Below, in pieces: positions 35,946 to 45,298 of a DNA stretch of 64,000 nucleotides. The DNA lies in NCBI RefSeq assembly GCF_002794255.1, contig NZ_PGGW01000040.1, positions 62,001 through 126,000 on the forward strand. Reading direction: 5' to 3'. Positions within the stretch are counted from its first letter, which is position 1. Each line of letters starts with the position of its first letter. A program made the position numbers and the translations under genes. The DNA comes from Streptomyces carminius. GTDB taxonomy: Bacteria; Actinomycetota; Actinomycetes; Streptomycetales; Streptomycetaceae. A model generated the notes under the pieces. The model was not told the origin of the DNA and did not search any database. It was given only the letters and a program-made list of their open reading frames with translations.

Positions 35946-36389
35946 TCAGTGCAGGTTGAGTGCCGCCAGCAGCGCGTCGACGAGTTCCCGGTCCTGCTCC
36001 CGGGTGAGCCGCTCCCGGGCCCGCCCGGGGGGCAGCCACAGCAGCCGGTCCACCTCGTCGCCCGGGACGAACGCACCGCCGGCCGCCTCGGCCGCCCAGT
36101 AGTCGACCGTCTTGGGACGGCCCTGGGCCGTGTAGCGCACGGTGGGCAGCACCGCACCCGGCACACAGGACATGCCGGTCTCCTCGCGCACCTCCCGCAC
36201 CGCCGCCGCCAGGGCCGTCTCGCCGCGCTTGAGCTTGCCCTTGGGGTGCGACCAGTCGTCCCACTTGGGCCGGTGGACGAGGGCGATCTCGATGCCGTCC
36301 GCGTCCCCCGCCACCGTCCGGGCCGTACGCGGCCGGCGCCACAGCACGCACCCCGCCGCCCGGACCACCGGGGCCGGCTCATCCGCCAC
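35946..36389 (-). CDS. Nudix hydrolase (MutT-like)
   Basis: A 147-residue Nudix enzyme. The Nudix box G-x5-E-x7-REVREETG lies in GKLKRGETALAAAVREVREE (about 50-70), preceded by WDDWSHPKG. It probably hydrolyses a nucleoside di- or triphosphate linked to another group. It lacks the histidine-phosphatase domain seen in mycobacterial MutT1. Its start overlaps the CHAD gene by 11 bases, placing it last in the ppk-CHAD-Nudix operon. Confidence 0.9.
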   Translation of the reverse strand: MADEPAPVVRAAGCVLWRRPRTARTVAGDADGIEIALVHRPKWDDWSHPKGKLKRGETALAAAVREVREETGMSCVPGAVLPTVRYTAQGRPKTVDYWAAEAAGGAFVPGDEVDRLLWLPPGRARERLTREQDRELVDALLAALNLH

Positions 36390-37641
36390 CGCGACCGCTC
36401 CTCTCCGCGCCGGTCACCGGCCCGGGCACGGGCTGGGGCACGGGCTCGGGATCGGGCACGGCCCCCTCCGGCGCCGTCCCGCCCACCGCCACCGGCGGCA
36501 CCGACAGCACCGGCCGCCACAGCCGTCCGAAGGTGAACCGGGCGGCCTCCACCTCGTGCCGCTGGTCGGCGTGGAGCACCCCGAGGGCGTAGGCGGTGGT
36601 GGGGGCGATCCGGGGGGTGCGGGCGGCGGCGGCCGCCGCGGCGGCGGCCTCGGCCGCGTCCCGGTGCCGGTCCAGGGCCCGGCCGGCGGCGGCCAGCGCG
36701 GGATCGTCCTGCCCGATGACCTCGTGCGCGTAGCGCCGCAGCCGCACCAGCAGCCGCACCCTGTTCCAGGCGGCGTCCAGCTCCCCGTCGACGGCGAGGG
36801 TGTGGGCGAACGCCTCGCCGTTGTACGACTGCCGGGCCCGGGTCAGCGGCAGCGCCTCCACGGCCTGTGCCGCCCGCCGGTGGGCCTGCTCGGCCAGCGG
36901 CGGCAGCGCCCGCAGCGCCCGTTCCCCGGTGGCCGAGGCGGCCGGGTCCGCCAGCGGCGCCTCGGAGGCCAGTACGGCGACCGCGTCGGCGACGGCGTGG
37001 AAGCGGGCGGAGCCCAGCGCCTGGAGCGCGGCGGAGTGGGCACGGGTCCGGGCCAGGGTGAGCTGCCGCTCCAGCAGCGCCCCGGCCCGCGCGACCCCGG
37101 CCCCCAGCCCGCCGCCGGAGGCGCCCGAGGCGGTGGCTGTGGCGGCGGAGGCGGCGGTGCCGGTGGAGGCCGTCCCGCCCGGCCCGGAGGACGGGGCCGA
37201 CGACAGCCGGTGCAGCGCCCCGAGCAGCCGGTCGAGCCGCGCCTCGTACATCCGCTCCCGCCCCAGCACCCCGGCCAGCCAGGCCAGTTCGGCGCCGAGC
37301 TGGTCGGCCCGCGCGGTGTCGGTCAGCGGCCGGTAGACCTGCAGGACCGCGCCGATCCGGCGGGCCGAGCGGCGCAGCAGCCGTACGGCCTCGGCCGCGG
37401 CGGACACCGACTCCGGCCGGCTCGCGCTCTCCTCGTGCAGCCGCAGACTGCGCAGGAACTCGGTCGCCTGCCGGCTGAGGTACTCCCCCAGCACCTCGCC
37501 CGCCGTGGCCCCGGACAGGTCCGCGTACGGCCCCGGGTACGGCTCCGGGTACGGCTCGGCGCCCGGTTCGGGTCCCTGGCCGGGCACCGGCCCGCGGGAT
37601 CTTCCGCCCGTACCGGCCGGCAGGTCAGGTCGCTGGACCAC
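36379..37641 (-). CDS. CHAD-domain protein (polyphosphate-binding)
   Basis: A 420-residue, mostly helical protein. The conserved histidines and basic residues typical of CHAD start around [20 protein letters not shown], followed by [20 protein letters not shown] and a second half with [24 protein letters not shown] domains bind inorganic polyphosphate and often sit next to ppk, as here. A Pro/Gly/Tyr-rich N-terminus ([11 protein letters not shown]) and an Ala/Gly linker in the middle are probably disordered. It overlaps ppk by 17 bases and the Nudix gene by 11. Confidence 0.9.
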   Translation of the reverse strand: MVQRPDLPAGTGGRSRGPVPGQGPEPGAEPYPEPYPGPYADLSGATAGEVLGEYLSRQATEFLRSLRLHEESASRPESVSAAAEAVRLLRRSARRIGAVLQVYRPLTDTARADQLGAELAWLAGVLGRERMYEARLDRLLGALHRLSSAPSSGPGGTASTGTAASAATATASGASGGGLGAGVARAGALLERQLTLARTRAHSAALQALGSARFHAVADAVAVLASEAPLADPAASATGERALRALPPLAEQAHRRAAQAVEALPLTRARQSYNGEAFAHTLAVDGELDAAWNRVRLLVRLRRYAHEVIGQDDPALAAAGRALDRHRDAAEAAAAAAAAARTPRIAPTTAYALGVLHADQRHEVEAARFTFGRLWRPVLSVPPVAVGGTAPEGAVPDPEPVPQPVPGPVTGAERSGRGGG

Positions 37642-39841
37642 GTCGGCGCCTCCGGGCGTCGATGAGCATTTCCTGTACGTGCCGCAGCGGCCGTCCGTCG
37701 GCGTCGGCGGCGTGCCGCGTCCACTCGCCGTCCGGGCCCAGGTGCCAGGAGGCGGTGGTGTCCGCCGTCCCGGTCTCCAGGAACTGGTCGAGGGTGGCCC
37801 GGTGCCCGGGGTCGGTGACCCGGACCATCGCCTCGACCCGCCGGTCGAGGTTGCGGTGCATCATGTCGGCGCTGCCGATCCACACCTCCGGATCGCCGCC
37901 GTTGCCGAAGACGAAGACCCGGGAGTGCTCCAGGAAGCGCCCCAGCACGCTGCGCACCCGGATGTTCTCCGACAGCCCCGGCACCCCCGGCCGCAGCGCG
38001 CAGATGCCGCGCACCCACACGTCCACCGGCACCCCGGCGCGGGAGGCCCGGTAGAGGGCGTCGATGACCACCTCGTCCACCATCGAGTTGACCTTGATCC
38101 GCACACCGGCGGGCTGTCCGGCCCGGTGGTGGGCGATCTCCCGGTTGATCCGCTGCACCAGTCCGTCGCGCAGCGAACTGGGCGCGACCAGCAGCCGGCG
38201 GTAGGTGGTGCGCCGCGAGTAGCCCGACAGCCGGTTGAACAGGTCCGACAGATCGGCGCCCACCTGCGGGTCGGCGGTGAGCAGGCCCAGGTCCTCGTAG
38301 AGCCGGGCGGTCTTGGGGTGGTAGTTGCCGGTGCCGACGTGGCTGTAGCGGCGCAGCGTGTCGCCCTCCTGCCGCACCACCAGCGACAGCTTGCAGTGCG
38401 TCTTGAGCCCGACCAGGCCGTAGACGACGTGGCAGCCGGACTCCTCCAGCTTCCGCGCCCACTTGATGTTGGCCTGCTCGTCGAAGCGCGCCTTGATCTC
38501 GACCAGCACCAGCACCTGCTTGCCGGCCTCGGCCGCGTCTATCAGCGCGTCCACGATCGGGGAGTCGCCGGAGGTGCGGTACAGCGTCTGCTTGATCGCC
38601 AGCACGTCCGGGTCGGCGGCGGCCTGCTCCAGGAAGCGCTGCACGGAGGTGGAGAAGGAGTCGTACGGGTGGTGCAGCAGCACGTCGCGCCGGTTGAGCG
38701 CGGCGAAGACGTCGGGCGCGGAGGCCGACTCCACCTCGGCCAGGTCGCGGTGGGTGCCGGCCACGAACTTGGGGTACTTCAGCTCGGGCCGGTCCAGCCC
38801 GGCTATCGCGAACAGCCCGGTGAGGTCCAGCGGGCCGGGCAGCGGGTACACCTCGGCCTCGGAGACCTTCAGCTCCCGCACCAGCAGGTCCAGCACGTAC
38901 GGGTCGATGCTCTCCTCGACCTCCAGCCGCACCGGGGGCCCGAAGCGGCGGCGCATCAGCTCCTTCTCCAGCGCCATCAGCAGGTTCTCGGCGTCGTCCT
39001 CCTCCACCTCCAGGTCCTCGTTGCGGGTGACCCGGAACATGTGGTGGTCGAGCACCTCCATTCCGGGGAACAGCTCCTCCAGATGGGCGGCGATGACGTC
39101 CTCGATGGGCACGTACCGCTGCGGGGAGGCCTCCATGAAGCGGGAGAGCAGCGGCGGCACCTTCACCCGGGCGAAGTGGTGGTGTCCGCTGACCGGGTTG
39201 CGCACGACGACGGCCAGGTTCAGCGACAGGCCGGAGATGTACGGGAACGGGTGCGCCGGGTCCACCGCCAGCGGGGTGAGGACGGGGTAGATCTTCTGCC
39301 GGAAGAGGGTGAACAGCCGGGCCTGCTCCTCCTCGGTCAGCTCCGGCCAGCGGATGAGGTGGATGCCCCGCTCGGCGAGCGAGGGCGCCACCTCCTGCTG
39401 GAAGCAGGCCGCGTGCCGGGCCATGAGCTCGCGCGAGCGCGTCCAGATCAGGTCCAGCACCTCGCGCGGCTGGAGGCCGGAGGCGGAGCGGGTGGCGACC
39501 CCGGTGGCGATGCGGCGCTTGAGGCCGGCGACGCGCACCATGAAGAACTCGTCGAGGTTGTTGGCGAAGATCGCCAGGAAGTTGGCCCGCTCCAGCAGCG
39601 GCGTCGCCGGGTCCTCGGCCAGCTCCAGCACCCGCTCGTTGAACGCGAGCCAGCTCCGCTCCCGGTCGAGGAAACGTCCCTGCGGGAGCTCCCCGTCCAC
39701 GGCGTCCGGGCCCTCGCCCTCCCGGTAGGCGTCCGCGTCCGCGTCGAGCCCCGGCTCCAGCTCGGTGGGCTCGGGCGTCACGAGGGCGTTGGGGCGGGTG
39801 GCGGCGATGGAACCGACGGAAGGCTGGGCAGGCTGGCTCAT
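37625..39841 (-). CDS. ppk: Polyphosphate kinase 1
   Basis: A 738-residue PPK1 making long-chain polyphosphate from ATP (reversible). The N-terminal helical domain starts at [20 protein letters not shown]. The catalytic phospholipase-D-like domains carry [20 protein letters not shown] (catalytic His) and later [19 protein letters not shown]. The first 50 residues are an acidic extension. ATG 39839-39841 is the start; longer frames upstream lack similarity. PhoP control of ppk is known in Streptomyces, but only a weak PHO-like unit is visible here (39959-39969). Confidence 0.96.
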   Translation of the reverse strand: MSQPAQPSVGSIAATRPNALVTPEPTELEPGLDADADAYREGEGPDAVDGELPQGRFLDRERSWLAFNERVLELAEDPATPLLERANFLAIFANNLDEFFMVRVAGLKRRIATGVATRSASGLQPREVLDLIWTRSRELMARHAACFQQEVAPSLAERGIHLIRWPELTEEEQARLFTLFRQKIYPVLTPLAVDPAHPFPYISGLSLNLAVVVRNPVSGHHHFARVKVPPLLSRFMEASPQRYVPIEDVIAAHLEELFPGMEVLDHHMFRVTRNEDLEVEEDDAENLLMALEKELMRRRFGPPVRLEVEESIDPYVLDLLVRELKVSEAEVYPLPGPLDLTGLFAIAGLDRPELKYPKFVAGTHRDLAEVESASAPDVFAALNRRDVLLHHPYDSFSTSVQRFLEQAAADPDVLAIKQTLYRTSGDSPIVDALIDAAEAGKQVLVLVEIKARFDEQANIKWARKLEESGCHVVYGLVGLKTHCKLSLVVRQEGDTLRRYSHVGTGNYHPKTARLYEDLGLLTADPQVGADLSDLFNRLSGYSRRTTYRRLLVAPSSLRDGLVQRINREIAHHRAGQPAGVRIKVNSMVDEVVIDALYRASRAGVPVDVWVRGICALRPGVPGLSENIRVRSVLGRFLEHSRVFVFGNGGDPEVWIGSADMMHRNLDRRVEAMVRVTDPGHRATLDQFLETGTADTTASWHLGPDGEWTRHAADADGRPLRHVQEMLIDARRRRRGPAT

Positions 39842-40265
39842 TCTTCCATTCTTCCGCGCCGCGGCGGTCAGCGGCGCCCGAGGAGACGGCGCCGGGCACG
39901 GTCCCCGGCTCGACGCGTTCGGCAGGGCGGGCAACATTCCGTGATGCTCGCAAGCGAGTCTGAATGAGCGGTTACGCCGACATGGCGGCCAGGGGATGCG
40001 CGCACTGCGCGCGGGTGCGCGGCGGGTCGGCACGGGGCGCGCCGCCGCGGCGGCGCTTCGCGCTGGTGGGGGGCGGTGGACGGAGGGTGACGGGGGTGCG
40101 TGGGGCTGCCCGGGGTGGGCGGCGTTGCGCGGGCGCGGGCGGGCGGGCGCGGGCATGGCTGCTCGGCCCGGCGGAGCGCACGGCGCCGCGCGGACGGTGG
40201 TTGTGTGTGAGGCGAGCGATCGGTCGCCGGGGCCGTCCGGACAGGCAGGCACCGGGCGCCGGGTG
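39842..40265 (-). other. Intergenic gap upstream of ppk
   Basis: 424 bases. It contains a small hairpin CTCGC-AA-GCGAG (39947-39958) and one PHO-like 11-mer, GCTCATTCAGA (minus strand, 39959-39969), matching 9 of 11 consensus positions; adjoining units match poorly. The rest (40000-40260) is G-rich with GCGGGC repeats and no coding signal. Confidence 0.4.
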
Positions 40266-41150
40266 TCAGGCGCGGGCGGCCCAGACGGTGCGCTCGGTGC
40301 GTACGGCGAGGTCCTCGCGGCGCAGAAGGCTGTTCGGGCCGCCGGTGTCCAGGAGCTCGTCGAGTGCGGCGAGGTCCTCGGGGCTGAGGGCGGGTGCGGC
40401 GACGCCGCGGATGCGCTGCAGGCTGCCGTAGGCGTAGCGGCCGATCGCTTCGCTGCGCTCACCTTCGATGTTGACGGTGACGGTGCGCTCGTCCTCGACG
40501 GTGAAGCCGGCGGCTGTCAGTGGCGGGCCCCAGTCGGCGCCGCGGTGCGGAACGTGCTCGGCGTGGAAGCCGTCGGTCGCGGCATGGGCGCGCTCTTCGA
40601 GGCCGGGCCGGTTCTCCGGGGCGTGGGCGGGCAGGAAGCGGGGGAAGCCCGCGAGCTCGACGACGGCGAACAGGCCGCCGGGGGCGAGCAGTTCGCGGAC
40701 GCTCCGCAGGGCGCGGCCGGGGTCGGCCAGGTGGTGCATCGAGGCCGAGGCCCACACCAGATCCGGTGTGCCGAGGTCGGGCCAGTGGTCGGCGTCGAGG
40801 TCGGCCCGCACGGTCCGTACGCGCCCCTCGACGCCGCGGGCGCATGCCTTCTCGCGCAGGAGCCGGAGGTGTCCGGCCGAGGTGTCGACGGCGGTGACGT
40901 GCGCGTCGGGGAAGCGTTCGAGGAGTGCGAAGGTGCCCGCGCCGGTGCCGCAGCCCAGGTCCACGATCCGGCGCGGCTCGCTCTTCAGCGGCAGCCAGGC
41001 GACGATGGACGCCAGGTGCTCGGCGAGCACCTCGGCGTCCAGTTCGAGGATTTCCGCCTGACCGCCGTCGCTGTGCTCCTGGTGGCCGCCGTGGTCGCGG
41101 CCGGGACGGCGACCGCTTCCACCGTGGTGGGGGGTGTGCTGATGCGTCAT
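40266..41150 (-). CDS. Class I SAM-dependent methyltransferase with His-rich N-terminus
   Basis: A 294-residue protein. Motif I is [20 protein letters not shown], the beta-2 Asp is in [18 protein letters not shown], and the [20 protein letters not shown] segment marks the Methyltransf_12/25 group. The first 35 residues hold many His (HQHTPHHGG and later [11 protein letters not shown]), which could bind metal. It lies downstream of the XRE regulator on the same strand. The substrate is unknown. Confidence 0.85.
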   Translation of the reverse strand: MTHQHTPHHGGSGRRPGRDHGGHQEHSDGGQAEILELDAEVLAEHLASIVAWLPLKSEPRRIVDLGCGTGAGTFALLERFPDAHVTAVDTSAGHLRLLREKACARGVEGRVRTVRADLDADHWPDLGTPDLVWASASMHHLADPGRALRSVRELLAPGGLFAVVELAGFPRFLPAHAPENRPGLEERAHAATDGFHAEHVPHRGADWGPPLTAAGFTVEDERTVTVNIEGERSEAIGRYAYGSLQRIRGVAAPALSPEDLAALDELLDTGGPNSLLRREDLAVRTERTVWAARA

Positions 41151-41281
41151 GGCACCACCGTAAGCCCGCCATGCTCCAGCCGCACGAGTGCTTGCGCTTT
41201 ACGCAAGAAGGTGGCTCGGTGTGCTGCCCGCCACGCAACATCGCCCACCGCGCCGTGCGTCTCCGGCGCGACCGTGACCCG

Positions 41282-41905
41282 CTACTCGCAGGGATCCTGG
41301 GCGCCTGCGCGGTCGGCTTCGGAGCCGTCGGCACCGGCGGCCTTCTGGTGGCCGCGGCGGGCGTCGCGGTCGAAGATGCCCAGGATCTCGCAGGGCCCGC
41401 CTTCGGCGCCGATGGCGTGCGGCATCATCGTGGGGAACTCCGCCGCCTGGTTGGTCTCGACGCGAAAGCGCCGGTGGCCGAGCATGAGGACCGCGGTGCC
41501 GGACAGGACGACGAGCCATTCGCGTCCCGGGTGGGCACGCATGCGCGCCGGGTTCTCGGGCGGCGGGTCGGTCATCCGCTGACGCACCACGCTCATACCG
41601 GGGTCGCCCTTCACGGGCCAGCGCATCAGGCCGTGGGCGCCGTCGATCATCGGGCTGACGACGACGTCGTCGGCGGCGTTCTCCACGAGCTGGTCCAAGG
41701 TGGTGTCCAGTGCGCGGGCGAGGGTGACCAACTGGTCCAGGGCGAGGCGGCGCCGGCCGTTCTCGATACGGCTCAGTGAGGACTGGCTGAGGTTCGCGCG
41801 CGTGGCCAGCTCCTCCAGCGACCAGCCCTGTGCGACGCGCAGTGCGCGGATCCGCTTGCGTACGAGGCTGTCCAACTGCCCATCTTCTTGCGTCATGAGC
41901 AACAT
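41282..41905 (-). CDS. XRE-family regulator with C-terminal cupin sensor
   Basis: A 207-residue protein. The N-terminal helix-turn-helix reads LRVAQGWSLEELATRANLSQ then SSLSRIENGRRRLALDQL. The C-terminal cupin_2 domain (HPGREWLVVLSGTAVLMLGH, FPTMMPHAI) probably senses a small molecule. This layout is the SutR/PuuR type. The ATG at 41903-41905 is favoured by AAGG six bases upstream; an ATG three codons in is possible. It diverges from the flavoprotein and MFS genes, which it may control. Confidence 0.88.
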   Translation of the reverse strand: MLLMTQEDGQLDSLVRKRIRALRVAQGWSLEELATRANLSQSSLSRIENGRRRLALDQLVTLARALDTTLDQLVENAADDVVVSPMIDGAHGLMRWPVKGDPGMSVVRQRMTDPPPENPARMRAHPGREWLVVLSGTAVLMLGHRRFRVETNQAAEFPTMMPHAIGAEGGPCEILGIFDRDARRGHQKAAGADGSEADRAGAQDPCE

Positions 41906-41987
41906 GGTATGCCTTCAATGCAACGGGGGTTTAGCGTCGCAGAGAGACGGCCCAGCACGAGGGCCTCGTACGACGAAGGGGCGTGAC

Positions 41988-42998
41988 ATGTCTGCCCGGA
42001 CTTCCCACCACGAAGGCGACGCGCTGCCCACCGAGACCGTGGACGCCGTGGTCGTCGGCGGCGGAGCCGCCGGCCTGAACGGCGCGCTGATGCTGGCCCG
42101 CTCGCGCCGCTCGGTCGTCGTGATCGACAGCGGCACCCCGCGCAACGCCCCCGCCGCCGCCATGCACGGCTTCATCGTCCTGGACGGCACCCCGCCCGCC
42201 GAGATCATCGAGCACGGGCGCCGGCAGGTACGCGAGTACGGCGGCCGAATCGTCTTCGGGGAAGTGACCGCGGCCGAACCCACCGCCCCCTCGGCGGACG
42301 GCGACCCGCGGTTCGCCGTCACCCTGGCCGGCGGCCGCACGCTGACGGCGCGCCGGGTGCTGGTGGCCACCGGCCTGCGCGACGTGCTGCCCGAGGTACC
42401 CGGCCTGGCCGGCCACTGGGGCCACAGCGTGGTGCACTGCCCCTACTGCCACGGCTGGGAGGTCCGCGACGAGCCGATCGGCATCCTCGCCACCGGCCCC
42501 GCCTCCGTCCACCACGCCTGGCTGTTCCGCCAGTTGACGGACGACCTCGTCTACTTCACCCGCGGCACCGAGGTGGACGCGGACACCCGGGCCCGCTTCG
42601 CCGCCCGCGACATCCGCGTCATCGAGACCGACGTCAGGGAAGTCGTCGACGACGGCGACGGCGCCCTCGCGGGCGTCCGCCTGGCCGACGGCACTTTCGT
42701 GGGGCGGCGGATCCTGGCCGTGGCCACCCGGACGCAGGCCCGTACCGAGGGCTTGGCGGGCCTGCAGCTGCCGGTGGAGGACCTGCCCGGCAACACGGGC
42801 CGCCGCTTCGCCTCCGCCACGGCCGGCACCACCGGGATCCCCGGCGTGTGGGTGGCCGGCAACGCCACCGACCTCACCGCCCAGGTCGGCGCCGCCGCCG
42901 CGGCCGGCGCCCTGGCCGGCTCCCACATCAACGCCGCGCTCGCCGCCGCGGACACCGACGCCGCGCTCGCCGCCGCCGCGCGGAGGACCACCGGCTGA
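41988..42998 (+). CDS. Thioredoxin-reductase-like FAD/NAD(P) oxidoreductase
   Basis: A 336-residue flavoprotein. FAD-binding GGGAAGLNGALMLARSRR opens the fold, HCPYCHGWEV supplies a C-x-x-C pair where thioredoxin reductases carry their redox disulfide, and GVWVAGNATDLTAQVGAAAA is the second FAD motif. The central NADPH domain is present but its glycine motif is weak (IGILATGP), so electron donor and partner are uncertain; related holomycin/gliotoxin-type disulfide oxidases look similar. It is co-directional with an MFS pump and diverges from an XRE-cupin regulator. Confidence 0.88.
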   Translation: MSARTSHHEGDALPTETVDAVVVGGGAAGLNGALMLARSRRSVVVIDSGTPRNAPAAAMHGFIVLDGTPPAEIIEHGRRQVREYGGRIVFGEVTAAEPTAPSADGDPRFAVTLAGGRTLTARRVLVATGLRDVLPEVPGLAGHWGHSVVHCPYCHGWEVRDEPIGILATGPASVHHAWLFRQLTDDLVYFTRGTEVDADTRARFAARDIRVIETDVREVVDDGDGALAGVRLADGTFVGRRILAVATRTQARTEGLAGLQLPVEDLPGNTGRRFASATAGTTGIPGVWVAGNATDLTAQVGAAAAAGALAGSHINAALAAADTDAALAAAARRTTG

Positions 42999-43161
42999 CA
43001 CCGGCTGACACCGGCTGGACAGGTAAGTCCCGTAAGTCCCGCTGCCGAAGAACCGTGCGACCGCCGTCCAGCGGTCCGCGGTGAGCAAGTCCCTCCCTCA
43101 CCGACCTGGCGACCGGCCCTGTCCCGGCGCTGATTCCGCATGCCCTTTCGGGAAGGAAACC

Positions 43162-44775
43162 ATGAGTACCCATCAGCCTCCCCAGGCGGCGGCCGCACCG
43201 GCCGGCGGCGCGGAGACACCGGACGCGCGTCAGCTGCGCGCGATCCTGGTCACCGTCTCGATCGCGTTGATGGCCGTCATCGCATCGGTGTCCGGGCTGA
43301 ACGTCGCCCAGACGCACATGGCCGTCGAGTTCGGCGCCCCGCACACCACCGTTCTGTGGATCATCAACGTCTACACCCTCGCCCTGGCCGCACTGCTGCT
43401 GCCGCTCGGCGCGATCGGTGACCGGCTGGGCCGCAAGCCCATGCTGATCACCGGGCTGGTCGTCTTCGGGGCCGCCGGCGTCGTCGCGGGACTCGCCCCG
43501 TCGGCCGCGGTGATGATCGGCGCCCGCGTGGCCGCCGGAATCAGCGCCGCGATGATCATGCCGATCACCCTCGCCGTCATCACCTCCACCTTCCCCGAGG
43601 AGGAGCGCGGCAAGGCGATCGGTGTGTGGACCGGTGTCGCCGGAGGCGGCGGCATCCTGGGCATGTTCCTCTCCGCCCTGCTGGTCGACGTCGCCGACTG
43701 GCGCTGGCTGTTCGTGCTGCCCGTGGTCCTGGGCGCCGTCGCGCTGGCGATGACACTGAAGTCGGTGCCCAACTCCCGCGAACGCTCCGTCCACTCCTTC
43801 GACACCATCGGCGCGCTGGTCTCCACCGTCGCCGTGGCCGGTCTCGTCTTCGTCCTGCAGGAAGGCCCCGAACGCGGCTGGACCGACCCCGTCACCCTGA
43901 TCGGCCTGACCGTCGGTGCCACCGCCGCCATCACCTTCGTGGTCTGGGAACTGCACCGCCGCGACACGTCCCTGCTGGACGTACGCCTCTTCCGGGAGCG
44001 CGGCCTGGCCGGCGGCTCCGTCACCCTGCTCGTCGTCTTCGGCGTCCAGGCCGGTATCGCCGTCGTCCTCTTCCCGTTCTTCCAGGCCGTACTCGGCTGG
44101 ACCGGACTGCTGTCCACCGCGGCGATGATGCCGATGGCCGTCGTGATGATGGCGGCCTCCGGCCTGGCCCCCAAGATGGCCGCCAGGATCGGCGCCCGCT
44201 CCACCATGACCGCCGGCGTCGCCCTGGCCACCCTCGGCCTGGTCCTGATGGCCCTGTTCGTGTCCGTCGACGGCGGCTACCCGTCCATCCTGGCCGGCAT
44301 GCTCGCCATGGGCATCGGCATGGGGCTGTCGATGACGCCCTCCACCACGGCCATCACCAGTTCACTGCCCCGCGCCAGGCAGGGCGTCGCCTCCGCGCTC
44401 AACGACGTCACCCGCGAGCTCGGTACCGCTCTCGGTGTCGCCGTGCTCGGCGCGCTCCTGGCCAACGGCTACCGCAGTGCCATCGACGGCAGGCTCGACG
44501 GCATCCCCGATGGTGCCGCGGACACCGCCCGCCAGGGCATCGCCAACGCCGCCGAGGTCGCACCCACCACCGGCAGCCACGCCCAGGGCCTGGTCCACGC
44601 CGCACAGCAGTCCTTCGTCGACGGCTGGCAGCAGTCCATGTGGATCGGCGCCGCCGTCATGGCCGCGCTGCTCCTCTACGTCGCCCTGCGCGGCCCGACG
44701 GACACCGCACCCCTCCAGCCCGACGCCGAGGCGGCCCCGGAGACCGGGATCGCGGAGAACGCCGCCGCCCGCTGA
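43162..44775 (+). CDS. DHA2-family MFS drug/proton antiporter
   Basis: A 537-residue transporter with about 14 membrane helices. Motif A appears as LGAIGDRLGRKPMLITGLVV and motif C-like GVAGGGGILGMFLSALLVDV follows. This is the DHA2 (QacA/EmrB) class that exports drugs or natural products. GGAAGG at 43151-43156 supports ATG 43162. A 16-bp hairpin terminates it. The upstream flavoprotein and XRE regulator suggest an inducible resistance or export cassette. Confidence 0.92.
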   Translation: MSTHQPPQAAAAPAGGAETPDARQLRAILVTVSIALMAVIASVSGLNVAQTHMAVEFGAPHTTVLWIINVYTLALAALLLPLGAIGDRLGRKPMLITGLVVFGAAGVVAGLAPSAAVMIGARVAAGISAAMIMPITLAVITSTFPEEERGKAIGVWTGVAGGGGILGMFLSALLVDVADWRWLFVLPVVLGAVALAMTLKSVPNSRERSVHSFDTIGALVSTVAVAGLVFVLQEGPERGWTDPVTLIGLTVGATAAITFVVWELHRRDTSLLDVRLFRERGLAGGSVTLLVVFGVQAGIAVVLFPFFQAVLGWTGLLSTAAMMPMAVVMMAASGLAPKMAARIGARSTMTAGVALATLGLVLMALFVSVDGGYPSILAGMLAMGIGMGLSMTPSTTAITSSLPRARQGVASALNDVTRELGTALGVAVLGALLANGYRSAIDGRLDGIPDGAADTARQGIANAAEVAPTTGSHAQGLVHAAQQSFVDGWQQSMWIGAAVMAALLLYVALRGPTDTAPLQPDAEAAPETGIAENAAAR

Positions 44776-44829
44776 CCTCGCGGGAACCCCGTGCGGACGG
44801 ACGGGACACGGCGCCGCCCACACGGCGGA

Positions 44830-44880
44830 GGCCGTCGGGCCCACCTCGGCTTCGCAGGCGGGACGGTGGGCCCGACGGCC
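44830..44880 (+). terminator. Terminator after the MFS gene
   Basis: Perfect 16-bp arms (44830-44845 and 44865-44880, GGCCGTCGGGCCCACC) with a 19-base loop. Confidence 0.8.
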
Positions 44881-44925
44881 CACAGCGCCCCGAGCGCGAC
44901 CCGACGCCCCCGATCACATGCGGGA

Positions 44926-45112
44926 GTGGCGTTCGCGAGCACCGTCGAGCCGACCGCGGGCGACTTCAGCGAGGTCGTCTCCGGAAACGGCTTCGTGATC
45001 ATCGGTTTCCGGGCCGAACGGTGCGGCCTCGCCGCAGGTTCGGGCCGTCGTCGAACAGGTCCCGGACAAGCACGGGGACGTCGTGTTCGCCGAGGTCGAC
45101 ACTGCGGTCGGG
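44926..45112 (+). pseudogene. Broken thioredoxin gene
   Basis: From GTG 44926 one frame reads TVEPTAGDFSEVVSGNGFVI then IGFRAERCG, the thioredoxin N-terminus up to where WCGPC should be. The active site is lost and the frame shifts; the continuation QVRAVVEQVPDKHGDVVFAE then VDT lies in another frame and matches the next thioredoxin strand and helix. The C-terminal third is missing. A non-functional remnant downstream of a thioredoxin-reductase-like gene. Confidence 0.72.
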
Positions 45113-45267
45113 TCACCGCGCCGGCCGTGCCGTCACCCGGCGCGCCTCCTCCTGGTCCGACGCCCGGCTGGGCGGCTGATCCCGCCCGGCTCCCGCCCCG
45201 GGCGGCCCGCCGGGCCACCGTGACAAGCCCGGCCGGGGACGCCCGGGCCGGGTCGGGCCGGGGTCCG

Positions 45268-45290
45268 CTGTCAGTGGCCGCGGCTAGCTT
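45268..45290 (+). promoter_or_regulatory. RecA-NDp (PafBC-type) DNA-damage promoter of the SWIM gene
   Basis: TGTCAGTG (45269-45276), exactly 8 bases, then TAGCTT (45285-45290) fits the consensus TTGTCRGTG-N8-TAnnnT of LexA-independent, DNA-damage-inducible actinobacterial promoters. The ATG follows the -10 by 8 bases, so the transcript is probably leaderless. Confidence 0.78.
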
Positions 45291-45298
45291 CACGTGCC

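Noticed and set aside
39959..39969. PHO box upstream of ppk
   Set aside because: One unit matches 9 of 11 positions, but the neighbouring 11-mers match poorly, so I do not call a PHO box from sequence alone.
40501..40545. A further TGTCAGTG element
   Set aside because: It lies inside a coding region and no TAnnnT occurs 8 bases downstream.
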